A stretch of DNA of 64,000 nt from Bacteroidia bacterium (GCA_030432655.1 JAUILA010000004.1:62001-126000), one strand, 5' to 3'; positions 24,491-34,587 are shown, numbered from the stretch's first letter. Program-made: numbers and translations. Notes: a model not told the origin generated them from the letters alone.

Positions 24491-27400
24491 ATGGACTCTG
24501 AATTCCTGATTATTTATCGATCGTCTGCCGGATCCGGGAAAACCTATACCCTGACCCGTGAATACCTGCGCCTGGCACTGGGAGGTGTCAATGAGCACAT
24601 CTATCGCAAGATACTGGCCGTCACCTTCACCAACAAGGCCATGCAGGAAATGAAGGACAGGATTGTCTTTCAACTCAATGAATTCAGCACCGGCAGGCCC
24701 GGATCCATGGGAGAGGAACTGCGTAATGACCTGGGCTTAACCGCTGAGGAATTTACCGAAAACTCAAGTAATCTGCTTGCAGAAATTCTCCATGATTACA
24801 GCCACTTTTCCATTACCACCATCGATGCATTTTTTCAGCGGGTAATACGAAGTTTTGCCCGTGAACTTGGCCTTGCGGGAAGTTATCGGCTTGAACTTGA
24901 ACCTGAGCTTTCTATTCATGAGATCATACAGGATCTGATGTCAGAAGTAGAGGAAGATAAGGTGCTCCGGGACTGGCTTGTTGAATATTCCATTGAAAGG
25001 CTGGAACAGGGCTCTTCCTGGATGGTGGAGCGAGACCTGGAGGAATTTACTAAAAAACTGCTCTCTGAAGACTTTCAAAGGCATGAAGAGGTGATACGCA
25101 AGATGGGACGCAGTGAGATCATGAAGTATGGGCAGGACCTGAAGAAGGAATACGGAATTATCAGAAATCATCTTAAAAAGAAGGCCCGTGAAGGAATGGC
25201 GATCCTGGATCGGTACGGGGTCATGCCGGAAGAACTCTTTTACGGAAGGAATGGACTTGGTAATTACCTGAATAAAGTTTTGAATGAAGATTTTGAGCCG
25301 GGAGGACATGTTCGGAAAGCCCTTGATCAGGGAAAAATGACTTCATCGAAGGCAGGTCCCAATACGGAAGCTGCCCTGGCAGACGGACTTGAAAAAATAT
25401 TTTACGAAATCGATGATTACTGGACCCGGCATCGCGAAGCATTTAACACGGCCAAGGCCATAATCCAGAATATATACCTGCTAGGGTTGACTCAGGATAT
25501 TTTGACCAAGATGAATGACTTTAAACGTGAACAGGATTTAATGTTCATTGCAGACTCGACCCGTCTCCTCACAAATCTGGTGCATGAGACGGACGCGATG
25601 TTCATATACGAAAGGGTAGGCTCATTTTTTGATCATTTTCTGATAGATGAGTTTCAGGATACCTCCGGCTACCAATGGAAAAGCTTTAGTCCGCTGATTG
25701 ACAACAGCATGTCAGAGGGCAATATCAATCTGATTGTCGGAGATGTCAAGCAATCCATTTACCGTTGGAGGGGTGGCGAACTTGAATTGCTCCAGGAAAA
25801 GGTGGAAGCGCAATTTGGCGCCCGGAGGATCCGGAAGGAACAACTGCGAAGCAATTTCCGCAGCACACCAGCAGTGATTGGATTTAACAATGCCTTGTTT
25901 GAATCACTTCCGCATTTTTTCGGGGAGGTATTCGGTGATTCTGACAGTCCTGCTACGGAAGAAGCGGAGGCATATTTCAGGGCCATTTACCATGATGTGG
26001 CACAGGATTATCCTTTGCAAATCAAGGAGGAACAGGAAAAAGGATATGTGCAGGTTCAATTCCTGAAAGACGATGATCAACCCTGGAAAGAGCAAGCCCT
26101 GGATCAGATGATTCTAACCATTGAGGAATTGCAGGATAAGAATGTGCCGCTGAAGGACATTGCTATTCTGGTGAACCGCAACAGGGAGGGTCAGCTGGCA
26201 GCACAGGCGCTTGCCGAAAAATCACGGGAGCATACTGATTCCCGTTATTCGTACCGGTTTATCAGTAATGATTCCCTATATCTTTCCGGTTCGCCAGCAT
26301 GCCGGATTCTGATTGCCGCGCTCAGGTATCTCACCCAGCCGCAGGATAGCCTTAACCGTGCCGAGCTGGCATTTTATTACCAGTTGATCCACAAGGACGG
26401 CACGGCTCTCCAGGAAGTGATCCTGGATTGTGGAGTCAAGGAAGATGTTCGCCGGACCGAACCGGAACTTCTGATTGCACAAATATCCGCCTGGACAAAG
26501 CGGCCGTTTATAGAATTGATTGAAAAACTGATTCATGTGTTGCGGCTCAATAAACTTAGTGATGAGTTTGCCTACCTTCAGACCTTTCAGGACCTCGTGT
26601 TGCGTTTTGTTTCCCGGGAAAGAGGAGATTTTTCAGGATTTATTTCGTGGTGGGATAATCACGCCAGCAAGGAAACGATCAAGGTGCCGGACGATCTTGA
26701 TGCTATCCGCATCATGACCATTCACAAATCAAAGGGACTGGAATTTCATTCCGTAATTGTGCCATTTCTAAACTGGAAAATTGATCATCAGTTAAACCCG
26801 GTCATCTGGCTGGAGGCGGAAGACCAGGTAGTCCCGGTAAAATACAAAAAGGACCTTGATGAGTCAGCCTTCGCAACCCCTTATCGGGAAGAACGCAAAA
26901 AGGCTTTTGTAGATAATCTGAATAAGCTTTATGTAGCGTTTACCAGAGCTTCGCATGACCTGTGGGTTACCGGGCCCGGGGGAGGAAGCAGCAACGTTGA
27001 TACAGCTGTCGAAAAAGCAGTGAAAGATATTAGCCTGCCCGGTAGTAACTGGGATACCGGACAGAAAATATTTACCATTGGAAGTCGCGATTTTGTGTTT
27101 GAATCGGTAAACCAGAAGGAGGGACCAGCTCCCGTAAGACTGGAAACCTATACCGAAAGCTCCTGGGAAGAGCAACTGGTGCTGAAGCCTGTCACGTCTT
27201 CGCTTATTCCCTCGGAAAGGCAGGTAAAGATCAATACCGGGATTATTATACATCAGTTACTGGCCCGGGTCAGGTACACGGTAGATTTTGAAAAGGCCCT
27301 TAATGATATCGCTTGGGAAGAAGCCCTTTCCGAAGAAGATGTGGTAAGAGTAAAGAATCAGATACTGAAATCATTTAAGAATCCGCAAATTCGCGGCTGG

Positions 27401-27643
27401 TTTTCAAAAAAATGGGAGGTGATCAATGAATCTGCCATACTTACGCGCCAGCAGGAATTCCGTCCTGACAGGGTGATTATGGACGAGAATGAAGTGTTGG
27501 TGATCGATTATAAGACCGGTCTCAGGAATGACCATGATATGATGCAGGTCCGTAATTATGTGAAAATTCTGGGAGAGATGGAGAATAAACCGGCACGCGG
27601 GTATTTATGGTATATCGACCTGAATGAAATCGTAGAGGTATGA
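24491..27643 (+). CDS. AddA/RecB-type UvrD helicase with C-terminal nuclease domain
   Basis: A 1050-residue DNA helicase-nuclease. All superfamily 1 motifs are visible: Walker A SSAGSGKTYT (Lys17), motif II LIDEFQDTSGYQW, motif III VGDVKQSIYRWRGG, motif IV LRSNFRST, motif V IMTIHKSKGLEF and motif VI KLYVAFTRASHD. The C terminus ends in a PD-(D/E)XK nuclease core with VLVIDYKTG. With the next gene it forms an AddAB/RecBCD-like complex that processes double-strand breaks for recombination. The start codon of the partner overlaps the stop by four bases. The symbol addA is likely but left blank because Bacteroidota members are divergent. Confidence 0.9.
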   Translation: MDSEFLIIYRSSAGSGKTYTLTREYLRLALGGVNEHIYRKILAVTFTNKAMQEMKDRIVFQLNEFSTGRPGSMGEELRNDLGLTAEEFTENSSNLLAEILHDYSHFSITTIDAFFQRVIRSFARELGLAGSYRLELEPELSIHEIIQDLMSEVEEDKVLRDWLVEYSIERLEQGSSWMVERDLEEFTKKLLSEDFQRHEEVIRKMGRSEIMKYGQDLKKEYGIIRNHLKKKAREGMAILDRYGVMPEELFYGRNGLGNYLNKVLNEDFEPGGHVRKALDQGKMTSSKAGPNTEAALADGLEKIFYEIDDYWTRHREAFNTAKAIIQNIYLLGLTQDILTKMNDFKREQDLMFIADSTRLLTNLVHETDAMFIYERVGSFFDHFLIDEFQDTSGYQWKSFSPLIDNSMSEGNINLIVGDVKQSIYRWRGGELELLQEKVEAQFGARRIRKEQLRSNFRSTPAVIGFNNALFESLPHFFGEVFGDSDSPATEEAEAYFRAIYHDVAQDYPLQIKEEQEKGYVQVQFLKDDDQPWKEQALDQMILTIEELQDKNVPLKDIAILVNRNREGQLAAQALAEKSREHTDSRYSYRFISNDSLYLSGSPACRILIAALRYLTQPQDSLNRAELAFYYQLIHKDGTALQEVILDCGVKEDVRRTEPELLIAQISAWTKRPFIELIEKLIHVLRLNKLSDEFAYLQTFQDLVLRFVSRERGDFSGFISWWDNHASKETIKVPDDLDAIRIMTIHKSKGLEFHSVIVPFLNWKIDHQLNPVIWLEAEDQVVPVKYKKDLDESAFATPYREERKKAFVDNLNKLYVAFTRASHDLWVTGPGGGSSNVDTAVEKAVKDISLPGSNWDTGQKIFTIGSRDFVFESVNQKEGPAPVRLETYTESSWEEQLVLKPVTSSLIPSERQVKINTGIIIHQLLARVRYTVDFEKALNDIAWEEALSEEDVVRVKNQILKSFKNPQIRGWFSKKWEVINESAILTRQQEFRPDRVIMDENEVLVIDYKTGLRNDHDMMQVRNYVKILGEMENKPARGYLWYIDLNEIVEV

Positions 27644-30465
27644 CATTCCTTGAAAAAATAGCCGTACTGATCAGGGAACGTTATGAAAACCCGAGGGACC
27701 TGGTAGTGGTTTTTCCCAACCGCAGGGCGGGACTTTTTCTTAAGCAGATCATGAAAGAGCAGAGCAACCGGCCTGCCTGGTCGCCTGATATTGTTTCCTT
27801 TCAGGACCTCATTAACAGGGAGTCTCCGTTGAAACTTGGCGACCCGGTGCTGTTGATCCATAAACTGTACCAGGTATATAAAAATCATCTTCCCCTGGCA
27901 GAGTCGGAAGGATTTGAGCGATTTTATTACTGGGGAAAAATGCTTCTGCAGGATTTTGATGAGATTGATAAGTACCTGGTCAATGGCGGGTTGCTTTATC
28001 GCAACCTCAGGAATCAGAAAGAACTGGATATGACGTTTGATTTCCTGACGGATGAACAAAGGGATATACTCAGGCAATTCTGGGAAGGGTTTGAGAATAA
28101 GCGATCGGACAATAAAGAGCAGTTCCTGAGAACCTGGGAAAAACTTGGAGATATCTATCAGGATTACCGCCAGCTTCTGAAAGCGGAGGGACTTGCCTAT
28201 GAGGGCTTGCTTTATCGTGAACTGGCGGAGAATATTGAGGATCACGATTGGAAATACCAGCGCAAGCACGTTCTGTTCGCCGGATTTAATGCCCTGACCA
28301 CTGCTGAGGAAAAAATAATTGCCTGGTGTTTGCAGAACGGAGATACACGGGTGGAATGGGATGTGGATGCTTATTACATGGAGAATCGGGAACAGGAAGC
28401 AGGCCGGTTTTTCAGGGAGTACAGGCGTCGTCCGTACTTTGAGCGAACTTTTCCTGATCCTGTTCCGGACAGGCTGACTACCGCTGAAAGGGAAATGGAA
28501 ATTCACGGTGTTCCGCAAAATGTGGGACAGGCGCGCTACATGGGGCAAAAACTCAGGCAATTACTGCATGATAATCCGGGGCTGGAAAAACACCGGATAG
28601 CTATCGTACTGGCAGACGAGAGCTTGCTTCTTCCGGTCCTGCATTCCCTCCCCAATGAGGCCGGTTCCATCAATGTCACCATGGGATTTCCCCTTTCTTA
28701 CGCCCCGGTTAACAGCCTGATCGAATATTTTACGGATCTGCAGGTAAAATTCCGCGAAGAGAAAGGATTTTATTATTTGCCGGTGCTGGGCATTCTCAGG
28801 CATCCGCTAATTGCACCCCGATTTGAGGATGCCAATTCGATCATCAGGGATATTGAGAAGAAAAACGGGGTATATGTGAAGCCAGGGCGCATGACGCGGC
28901 ACAATTTGGGTGAACTTATTTTCAGATATGCTGGCGATGATTTTCTGGATTATGTGATTGCGATACTCAAATACCTGGAACAGGATAAAGAGACTGACGG
29001 GATGAACAGGATTTTTATCCATCATTACCGAAGGCACTTTACCAGGTACCGCGATATAATGGAGAATGAATCTGATCAGCCGGTTAGTGTTCAGTCCTTC
29101 AGGAGGTTATTCAGGCAACTGGCAAACACGGAAAAAGTGCCGTTTACCGGCGAACCGCTCCGGGGAATTCAAATCATGGGAGTTCTGGAGACCCGTAATC
29201 TGGATTTTGAGCATGTGTTTGTCCTTTCATGTAATGAGGGAAGCCTGCCTTCAGGAGCCCGTCAGCACAGCTTTATCCCGTACAATATCCGGAAAGCATA
29301 TCAGCTGCCTCATTTTGATCAGCAAGATGCCATGTATTCCTACCTTTTTTACAGGCTTATCCAGAGCGTAAAGACTGCCTTATTTACCTGGGATACCGAA
29401 GGAAACGATTTTGGTGAGGAGGAGATGAGTCGTTTTCTCAGGCAATTACAGTATGAATTTCCGCAGAAGGCCAGGCAAACCGTGCTGGCTAATGATATTG
29501 CAGGTGCAAAGCCAGAGCCCATTGTGATGGAGCGCACGGAGGCTGTTCGGGCCCGGTTGGCCGGTTATCTGGATGGATCAAGACCTAGAGGAATTTCACC
29601 CTCTGCAATCAATACCTACCTGGAATGCAGGCTGCGATTTTTCTTCAGGCATATTGCCGGGTTGCGTGAAACCGACGAAGTGGAAGAAGACCTTGATGCC
29701 AGGTCCCTGGGGAATGTACTGCACCTCCTGGTTGAGCTTCTCTACCAGGAACACCAGAAGAAACACGGTCTGCTCGTAAGGAAAGAGCATTTCGGCGAGC
29801 TGAGAGGTAGTCTTGAACACATTCTCCAGGAAGCATTCTCCCAAAATTATAATCTGGGAGAGGGGGAACAATTTGATGTGGAGGGAAAGAACAGGATCGC
29901 ATGGGAGATCATCATGAGTTTTGCCGGCAAGATCATGGACAGGGACGAAGCCTATGCCCCGTTCGAAATAGTGGGACTTGAGGAGGAATTTGATGTATTC
30001 TTTCGTCTGGATAATGAGCGGACGGTGAAAATGTCCGGTAAAGTAGACAGAGTGGACAGGAAGAATGACCTGATCAGAATCATTGATTATAAGACCGGCA
30101 GGGACGAGCAATTATTTAAGTCGATCCAGGGTCTTTTTGGTAAAGATCACAGCAAGGTCGCTTTCCAGACATTGCTATATACGCTTCTGTATAAAATCAG
30201 CAGGGAGGAAAAAGGAAACCTCGCTCCCCATGTCTTTAACAGGGCCGTATTATTCGGCGATGAGGATTCCGGACTTCGGATGGGATCAAAAAACAATTTT
30301 GAATACCTTGATCCGGTCAACCCATATCTTGAGGAATTTTCCGATGAGCTTAAGGGGTTACTGGAAGAGATATTCTATTCAGACCAGCCGTTTGACCAGA
30401 CTGAGGATGATAAGAAGTGTACCTATTGTGAGTTCAATGTTATGTGCCGGCGGACTAAGGAGTAA
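27640..30465 (+). CDS. AddB-type nuclease subunit with Fe-S cluster cysteines
   Basis: A 941-residue partner of the upstream helicase. The N terminus VVVFPNRRAGLFLKQI stands where AddB has its Walker-type loop, but the glycine-lysine core is degenerate. The C-terminal PD-(D/E)XK nuclease has LGNVLHLLVE near residue 690 and IIDYKTGRDE near 810. Four cysteines, Cys663 (in LECRLRF), Cys927, Cys930 and Cys936 (CTYCEFNVMC), reproduce the AddB pattern that holds a 4Fe-4S cluster around the nuclease domain. Its 3' end overlaps the convergent beta-barrel gene by 11 bp. Confidence 0.88.
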   Translation: MTFLEKIAVLIRERYENPRDLVVVFPNRRAGLFLKQIMKEQSNRPAWSPDIVSFQDLINRESPLKLGDPVLLIHKLYQVYKNHLPLAESEGFERFYYWGKMLLQDFDEIDKYLVNGGLLYRNLRNQKELDMTFDFLTDEQRDILRQFWEGFENKRSDNKEQFLRTWEKLGDIYQDYRQLLKAEGLAYEGLLYRELAENIEDHDWKYQRKHVLFAGFNALTTAEEKIIAWCLQNGDTRVEWDVDAYYMENREQEAGRFFREYRRRPYFERTFPDPVPDRLTTAEREMEIHGVPQNVGQARYMGQKLRQLLHDNPGLEKHRIAIVLADESLLLPVLHSLPNEAGSINVTMGFPLSYAPVNSLIEYFTDLQVKFREEKGFYYLPVLGILRHPLIAPRFEDANSIIRDIEKKNGVYVKPGRMTRHNLGELIFRYAGDDFLDYVIAILKYLEQDKETDGMNRIFIHHYRRHFTRYRDIMENESDQPVSVQSFRRLFRQLANTEKVPFTGEPLRGIQIMGVLETRNLDFEHVFVLSCNEGSLPSGARQHSFIPYNIRKAYQLPHFDQQDAMYSYLFYRLIQSVKTALFTWDTEGNDFGEEEMSRFLRQLQYEFPQKARQTVLANDIAGAKPEPIVMERTEAVRARLAGYLDGSRPRGISPSAINTYLECRLRFFFRHIAGLRETDEVEEDLDARSLGNVLHLLVELLYQEHQKKHGLLVRKEHFGELRGSLEHILQEAFSQNYNLGEGEQFDVEGKNRIAWEIIMSFAGKIMDRDEAYAPFEIVGLEEEFDVFFRLDNERTVKMSGKVDRVDRKNDLIRIIDYKTGRDEQLFKSIQGLFGKDHSKVAFQTLLYTLLYKISREEKGNLAPHVFNRAVLFGDEDSGLRMGSKNNFEYLDPVNPYLEEFSDELKGLLEEIFYSDQPFDQTEDDKKCTYCEFNVMCRRTKE

Positions 30466-31156
30466 TGATCACTCCGATCGAAATTTCAAGTCCGGTAAAA
30501 TCAATTTTGCTGTCCTGCCAGTCAAATGACCGCGTCTCGAGCGGGCCGGATTCTGTTCCGCCCGTGTATTCTCCCGTCATTTCAAAAGGAGCATCCCCGA
30601 TGAAGTAATTGCCTTCCAGTGATACACCCCATTGACGGGTGACAAACAATACATACTCTGCGCCGAAGAAATAACCGAGCCCAAGACCGTGCTTATGGTC
30701 TGTGCTTGCGTTGGCCACATCCCATCCCTCGAAAGCAACAATCGCTTTATCAAGGTTGCCGTAATTGATCTTGTTGGCAAAGCCGTAAAATGCGAATCCA
30801 CCTGCTTTAATGCGGAACTCCTGTTGCTGTCCGATAAATTGCAGCACCAGTTCGGCGGGGACCATAATTGTAAAATTTGGCCCGACTATAGGTTTATCAC
30901 TCTCCGGTCCGTCCATGTCTTTCACATTCATTCCACTCATCCGGTAGAGGGAAAACCCGGTCTGCACCGCGAAGTATCGTCCGAAATCGATCCCGATACC
31001 CCGCAGGGAAAAGGGACTTACCGGGGTTGAAAAATAGCCATCCTTCGGGATGAAATAGGAGAAAGAAAGTCCCATTTCCTGTGCGGAAGCTGGACGCATG
31101 CTTCCCAGCATCAGGAAAAGGCTGGAGAGGATAAGTATACCGGCAAATTTTCTCAT
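30455..31156 (-). CDS. Predicted outer-membrane beta-barrel protein
   Basis: A 233-residue exported protein. The signal peptide (ILILSSLFLMLGSMRPASA, cut before QEMG) precedes a mature part of alternating hydrophobic residues and aromatic belts. It ends in GLEISIGVIITP, which resembles a terminal beta-strand. I do not recognise a named family beyond the outer-membrane beta-barrel type. It is monocistronic. The divergent amidohydrolase gene begins 85 bp away, and an inverted repeat at 31183-31205 lies between them. Confidence 0.65.
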   Translation of the reverse strand: MRKFAGILILSSLFLMLGSMRPASAQEMGLSFSYFIPKDGYFSTPVSPFSLRGIGIDFGRYFAVQTGFSLYRMSGMNVKDMDGPESDKPIVGPNFTIMVPAELVLQFIGQQQEFRIKAGGFAFYGFANKINYGNLDKAIVAFEGWDVANASTDHKHGLGLGYFFGAEYVLFVTRQWGVSLEGNYFIGDAPFEMTGEYTGGTESGPLETRSFDWQDSKIDFTGLEISIGVIITP

Positions 31157-31182
31157 AATTATTCGAATGGTTGGTAAGTAGA

Positions 31183-31205
31183 ACGGGAGATGATTAATTT
31201 CCCGT
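31183..31205. repeat. Inverted repeat in the divergent intergenic region
   Basis: ACGGGA and TCCCGT are separated by 11 bases between two divergent genes, so it could be an operator that serves both. Arms are only six bases, and the match may be chance. Confidence 0.3.
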
Positions 31206-31241
31206 ATTCAAAAAAGTTAATTCTAACAAACATAACGACTG

Positions 31242-32972
31242 ATGACCTCAAACACTAAGAATATCCTGCTGCAACTTGCCCTGATTTCTTACATATTGCT
31301 CGCGGCCTGTACGCCCGGGGAATCCCCTGAGATGGCGGATATGATTATTTCGGGAGGGCCGATCTACACCATGGATGATGCGAACAGCCAGGTGGAAGCG
31401 GTGGCGATCCGGGGAAATACTATACTATTTGCAGGTTCCCTTGATGAGGCCGGAGCCTGGAAGGGGGAGGAAACAGATATGGTGGACCTGGCCGGAAAGA
31501 CCATGACACCCGGTTTCATAGAGGGCCATGGTCATTTTATGGGAATGGGGTACAATAAACTGAACCTGGATCTTTCCGGAATCAAGAGCTATGAAGAAAT
31601 GGTCGAGAAGGTAGCTGAGGCGGTTGCCGAGGCAAGTCCGGGAGAATGGATCACCGGAAGGGGGTGGCACCAGGACAAGTGGGAAGTGCAACCGGATACC
31701 CTTATAAAAGGCTTTCAAACGCACCAGCGCCTGAGTGAAGTTTCACCAGACAACCCGGTTTACCTCCGGCACGCCAGCGGACATGCAGGGTTTGCCAATG
31801 CAAAAGCGATGGAAATAGCAGGGGTAATGCAGCTGGATGAGGAAGGAGTTCCGTCGGCCGATGTCGAAGGCGGAGAAATTATCAGGGATGAATTGGGCAA
31901 CCCCACAGGAATTTTCAGTGAAAGGGCCCAGGGGCTTATCGGACAGCACATTCCGGAGAATACCCGTGAGACGGATATGCGGGCCTTTAAAATGGCTGTG
32001 GAGAATTGTTATCAGAATGGTATAACCGGTTTCCATGATGCAGGGGTTGGGAGGGAGACCATTTCCCTGTATAACGAGTATTGGGAAGGAGACTCGCTTG
32101 GTATCCGCTTGTATGTTATGCTTACCGGCTGGGATCCGATGCTCCTGCAGGAATGGTACGAGCGTGGTCCGCAAATTGACAGCACCGGGTGGCTGACCAT
32201 CCGTTCCATCAAACTGAATTGTGACGGAGCCCTCGGCAACCGGGGAGCCTGGTTGCTGGAGAGCTATACCGACCGTCCGGATCACTTCGGACATGAGACC
32301 CTGCCCATGGCAACGGTAAGCGAAGTATCTGCGAACGGACTTACTTATGGTTTTCAGGTTTGCAGTCACGCCATTGGGGACCGGGCCAACCGGGAGATTC
32401 TGGACCGGTACGAAGCGGCTTTTACCAGTAACCCTGAAGCGGCAAATGACCACCGGTACCGGATAGAGCATGCACAGCACCTGCATCCGGATGATATTGA
32501 ACGATTTGGTGAGCTTGGTGTAATACCTGCCATGCAGGCGATTCATATGTCGAGCGATCGTCCCTGGGCTATCGACCGCCTTGGAGAGAATCGGATTGTG
32601 GAAGGAGCCTATGTCTGGAAGAAATTACTGAATTCAGGGGCGCGGATCGTGAATGGTACCGATGTGCCTGTGGAACCGATAAATCCGATTGCCTCGTTTT
32701 ATGCCAGTGTTTCAAGGAAAACCCTGGAAGGAACACCACCGGAAGGATATGAAGCAGATCAGCGCATGACGCGTGAGGAGGCATTGCGCTCGTACACACT
32801 GGATGCCGCTTACGGGGCATTCATGGAAAACCTGGTGGGATCGATAGAAGCCGGCAAGCTGGCTGATTTCACTGTATTTTCGCAAAACATAATGGAAGTG
32901 CCGGAAGCGGAAATTCTGGATACAAAGGTGGCAATGACCATTTTAAATGGAAAGGTAGTCTATGAGCAATAA
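31242..32972 (+). CDS. Lipoprotein amidohydrolase, YtcJ-like
   Basis: A 576-residue metal-dependent hydrolase carrying a lipoprotein signal (ISYILLAACTPG). Metal-site motifs are GHGHFMGMG near residue 95 (HxH), VCSHAIGDRANREI near 375, RIEHAQHLHPDD near 410 and NGTDVPVEPINP near 475 with the catalytic Asp. This matches the YtcJ/TIM-barrel amidohydrolase group (amidohydrolase 3), which includes N-acyl amide and amino-acid hydrolases. Lipidation suggests it works at the envelope. Its stop overlaps the next gene by 11 bp, so the two are translationally coupled and may act on the same substrate class. Confidence 0.88.
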   Translation: MTSNTKNILLQLALISYILLAACTPGESPEMADMIISGGPIYTMDDANSQVEAVAIRGNTILFAGSLDEAGAWKGEETDMVDLAGKTMTPGFIEGHGHFMGMGYNKLNLDLSGIKSYEEMVEKVAEAVAEASPGEWITGRGWHQDKWEVQPDTLIKGFQTHQRLSEVSPDNPVYLRHASGHAGFANAKAMEIAGVMQLDEEGVPSADVEGGEIIRDELGNPTGIFSERAQGLIGQHIPENTRETDMRAFKMAVENCYQNGITGFHDAGVGRETISLYNEYWEGDSLGIRLYVMLTGWDPMLLQEWYERGPQIDSTGWLTIRSIKLNCDGALGNRGAWLLESYTDRPDHFGHETLPMATVSEVSANGLTYGFQVCSHAIGDRANREILDRYEAAFTSNPEAANDHRYRIEHAQHLHPDDIERFGELGVIPAMQAIHMSSDRPWAIDRLGENRIVEGAYVWKKLLNSGARIVNGTDVPVEPINPIASFYASVSRKTLEGTPPEGYEADQRMTREEALRSYTLDAAYGAFMENLVGSIEAGKLADFTVFSQNIMEVPEAEILDTKVAMTILNGKVVYEQ

Positions 32973-34050
32973 AAATGAATGGCCGTTACTCCTGATTGAT
33001 GAGGAGATTGTCAGGAGAAATGTCCGGCGGATGAAGAAACGGGCAGATGAAGCAGGATGTGTACTGAGGCCCCATTTTAAGACGCATCAGTCTGCTGAAA
33101 TCGGAGAATGGATCAGGGAAGAGGGAGTGGAGGCTATCACTGTTTCTTCACTGGGAATGGCATTATATTTTGCTGATGCTGGCTGGAAGGATATTCTGAT
33201 TGCCATGCCGGTCAATATTCTCCTGCTGGACGAGTTAAAAAAGTTGTCAGAACGGCTGGAACGACTTGTAATAATGGTGGACCACCCGGATGCACTGGAA
33301 GCAATTGCAGGGCGAATAAAGGCAGGAGTGGTAATTGAAGTCGATACAGGCAGTAACAGGACCGGTGTGCCATTCTCAGCGCCGCAGCAGGCAAAGCATC
33401 TTTTGGAGCAGATCGAAGCAGCCGACGGCCTTCAATTTGAGGGATTTTACAGCCACGCCGGCCACCATTATGCGGGCAGGGGAGAAGAAGATATTAATTC
33501 GCGGGGCAATAAGTCGCTTGACGGGTTGCTGGCTGTCAGAGATACCGTCGCGCCAGGTGCGTCCGTCTTTTTTGGGGATACGCCATATGCCTCCGTTGGC
33601 AGCCGCCTGAAAGATATTGACGTGCTGACCCCCGGCAACTTTGTATTTTATGATATGATGCAGGTGCAGATAGGATCGTGTTCGGAAAAGGATATTGCCA
33701 TATGCCTTGCCTGTCCTGTGATCTCTGTTCATGCTGAAAGAAATGAACTGGCCATTCACGGCGGTGGTGTACATCTGGCAAAAGATGTGCTTGAGGATGG
33801 GTCTTATGGAAGAATAGTCAGATTAAGGTCGTCCGGTTGGTCGGTACCTTTGCCCGGCTATAAATTACGTTCCATCAGCCAGGAGCATGGTATTGTTTCA
33901 CTCCCGGAGAAGGAAATAGCAGACTGGAAAGTAGGGGATGTGCTGGGAATTCTTCCCGTGCACTCCTGTATGACTGCAGAAGCCATGGGTGGCTACAAAC
34001 TGGTCACCGATGGCCTGATTAGTCATTATCGAAAGAAAAAGCCGGTATGA
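32962..34050 (+). CDS. D-threonine aldolase / D-serine dehydratase-like PLP enzyme
   Basis: A 362-residue fold-III PLP enzyme. The N-terminal alanine-racemase-type barrel has the PLP lysine in RPHFKTHQSAEIG (near residue 38). The C-terminal domain shows the metal-binding pair of this family, PVHSCMTAEAM near residue 333, and HGGGVHLAKD near 270. Relatives cleave D-threonine or dehydrate D-serine. The start lies inside the amidohydrolase gene. A plausible combined role is breakdown of D-amino acids or their N-acyl forms, but that is inference. Confidence 0.85.
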   Translation: MSNKNEWPLLLIDEEIVRRNVRRMKKRADEAGCVLRPHFKTHQSAEIGEWIREEGVEAITVSSLGMALYFADAGWKDILIAMPVNILLLDELKKLSERLERLVIMVDHPDALEAIAGRIKAGVVIEVDTGSNRTGVPFSAPQQAKHLLEQIEAADGLQFEGFYSHAGHHYAGRGEEDINSRGNKSLDGLLAVRDTVAPGASVFFGDTPYASVGSRLKDIDVLTPGNFVFYDMMQVQIGSCSEKDIAICLACPVISVHAERNELAIHGGGVHLAKDVLEDGSYGRIVRLRSSGWSVPLPGYKLRSISQEHGIVSLPEKEIADWKVGDVLGILPVHSCMTAEAMGGYKLVTDGLISHYRKKKPV

Positions 34051-34063
34051 ACCGGCCTTTGAA

Positions 34064-34465
34064 TTATCTCCTGATGAGGTATTTCTGCGTTTTTTTCCTC
34101 AGATATTCCCGGTCAGCTGTAATCGACGGGTCACTGAAAATTTTACTTGATAATTCAGCAATGACGCCCTTTTTATATCCAAGTCGCTGGGCAATATCCT
34201 GGCAAAATACTATTTCACTTTTGAACACCTGTCCATCAACTTTCATCAATTGTACAACATGGTACAAATGCTCAAATTTCTGGTCTTCGGTCAGGTTACG
34301 TAAGTCGCCTACCGGCTGTGCAGGGCTCCCGATCATTGTGTCGATGGTTTCCTTGTTCAGTCCATTTGCCTGTCCGATCATATGTATTAACCGGGCTTCT
34401 TTTTCGGCTACCTGATTATCACTGGCCGCTAGCTGTATTAAAACGTTTAGTTTCTCTTGTACCAT
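34064..34465 (-). CDS. TerB-like helical protein
   Basis: A 133-residue, all-helical, soluble protein resembling the TerB/DjlA N-terminal domain. LNVLIQLAASDNQVAEKEARLI near the N terminus and VVQLMKVDGQVFKSE near residue 75 are the two acidic helix-turn motifs typical of the fold, in which conserved Asp/Glu residues may bind metal (quoted stretches abbreviated from the full helices). Function is unknown. A two-domain relative is encoded at 55328-56017. It is convergent with the D-threonine aldolase-like gene and separated by 13 bp. Confidence 0.65.
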   Translation of the reverse strand: MVQEKLNVLIQLAASDNQVAEKEARLIHMIGQANGLNKETIDTMIGSPAQPVGDLRNLTEDQKFEHLYHVVQLMKVDGQVFKSEIVFCQDIAQRLGYKKGVIAELSSKIFSDPSITADREYLRKKTQKYLIRR

Positions 34466-34587
34466 AATTAAAAAATATTATTCTCAATACTTAATGCTAA
34501 AAGTAGGCAATAAAGTAAACGCAGACCGGGCAAAAAATGCAGATATTATTACACCTGTAGTTAATTATTATTTAGAATAAAGGTTGA

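Noticed and set aside
27556-28560. 334-codon open frame antisense to the AddA/AddB junction
   Set aside because: It lies opposite two overlapping, well-supported genes and has no recognisable domain.
34064-34465. Tellurite-resistance operon
   Set aside because: Only isolated TerB-like domains are present; no terC, terD or other ter genes are nearby.
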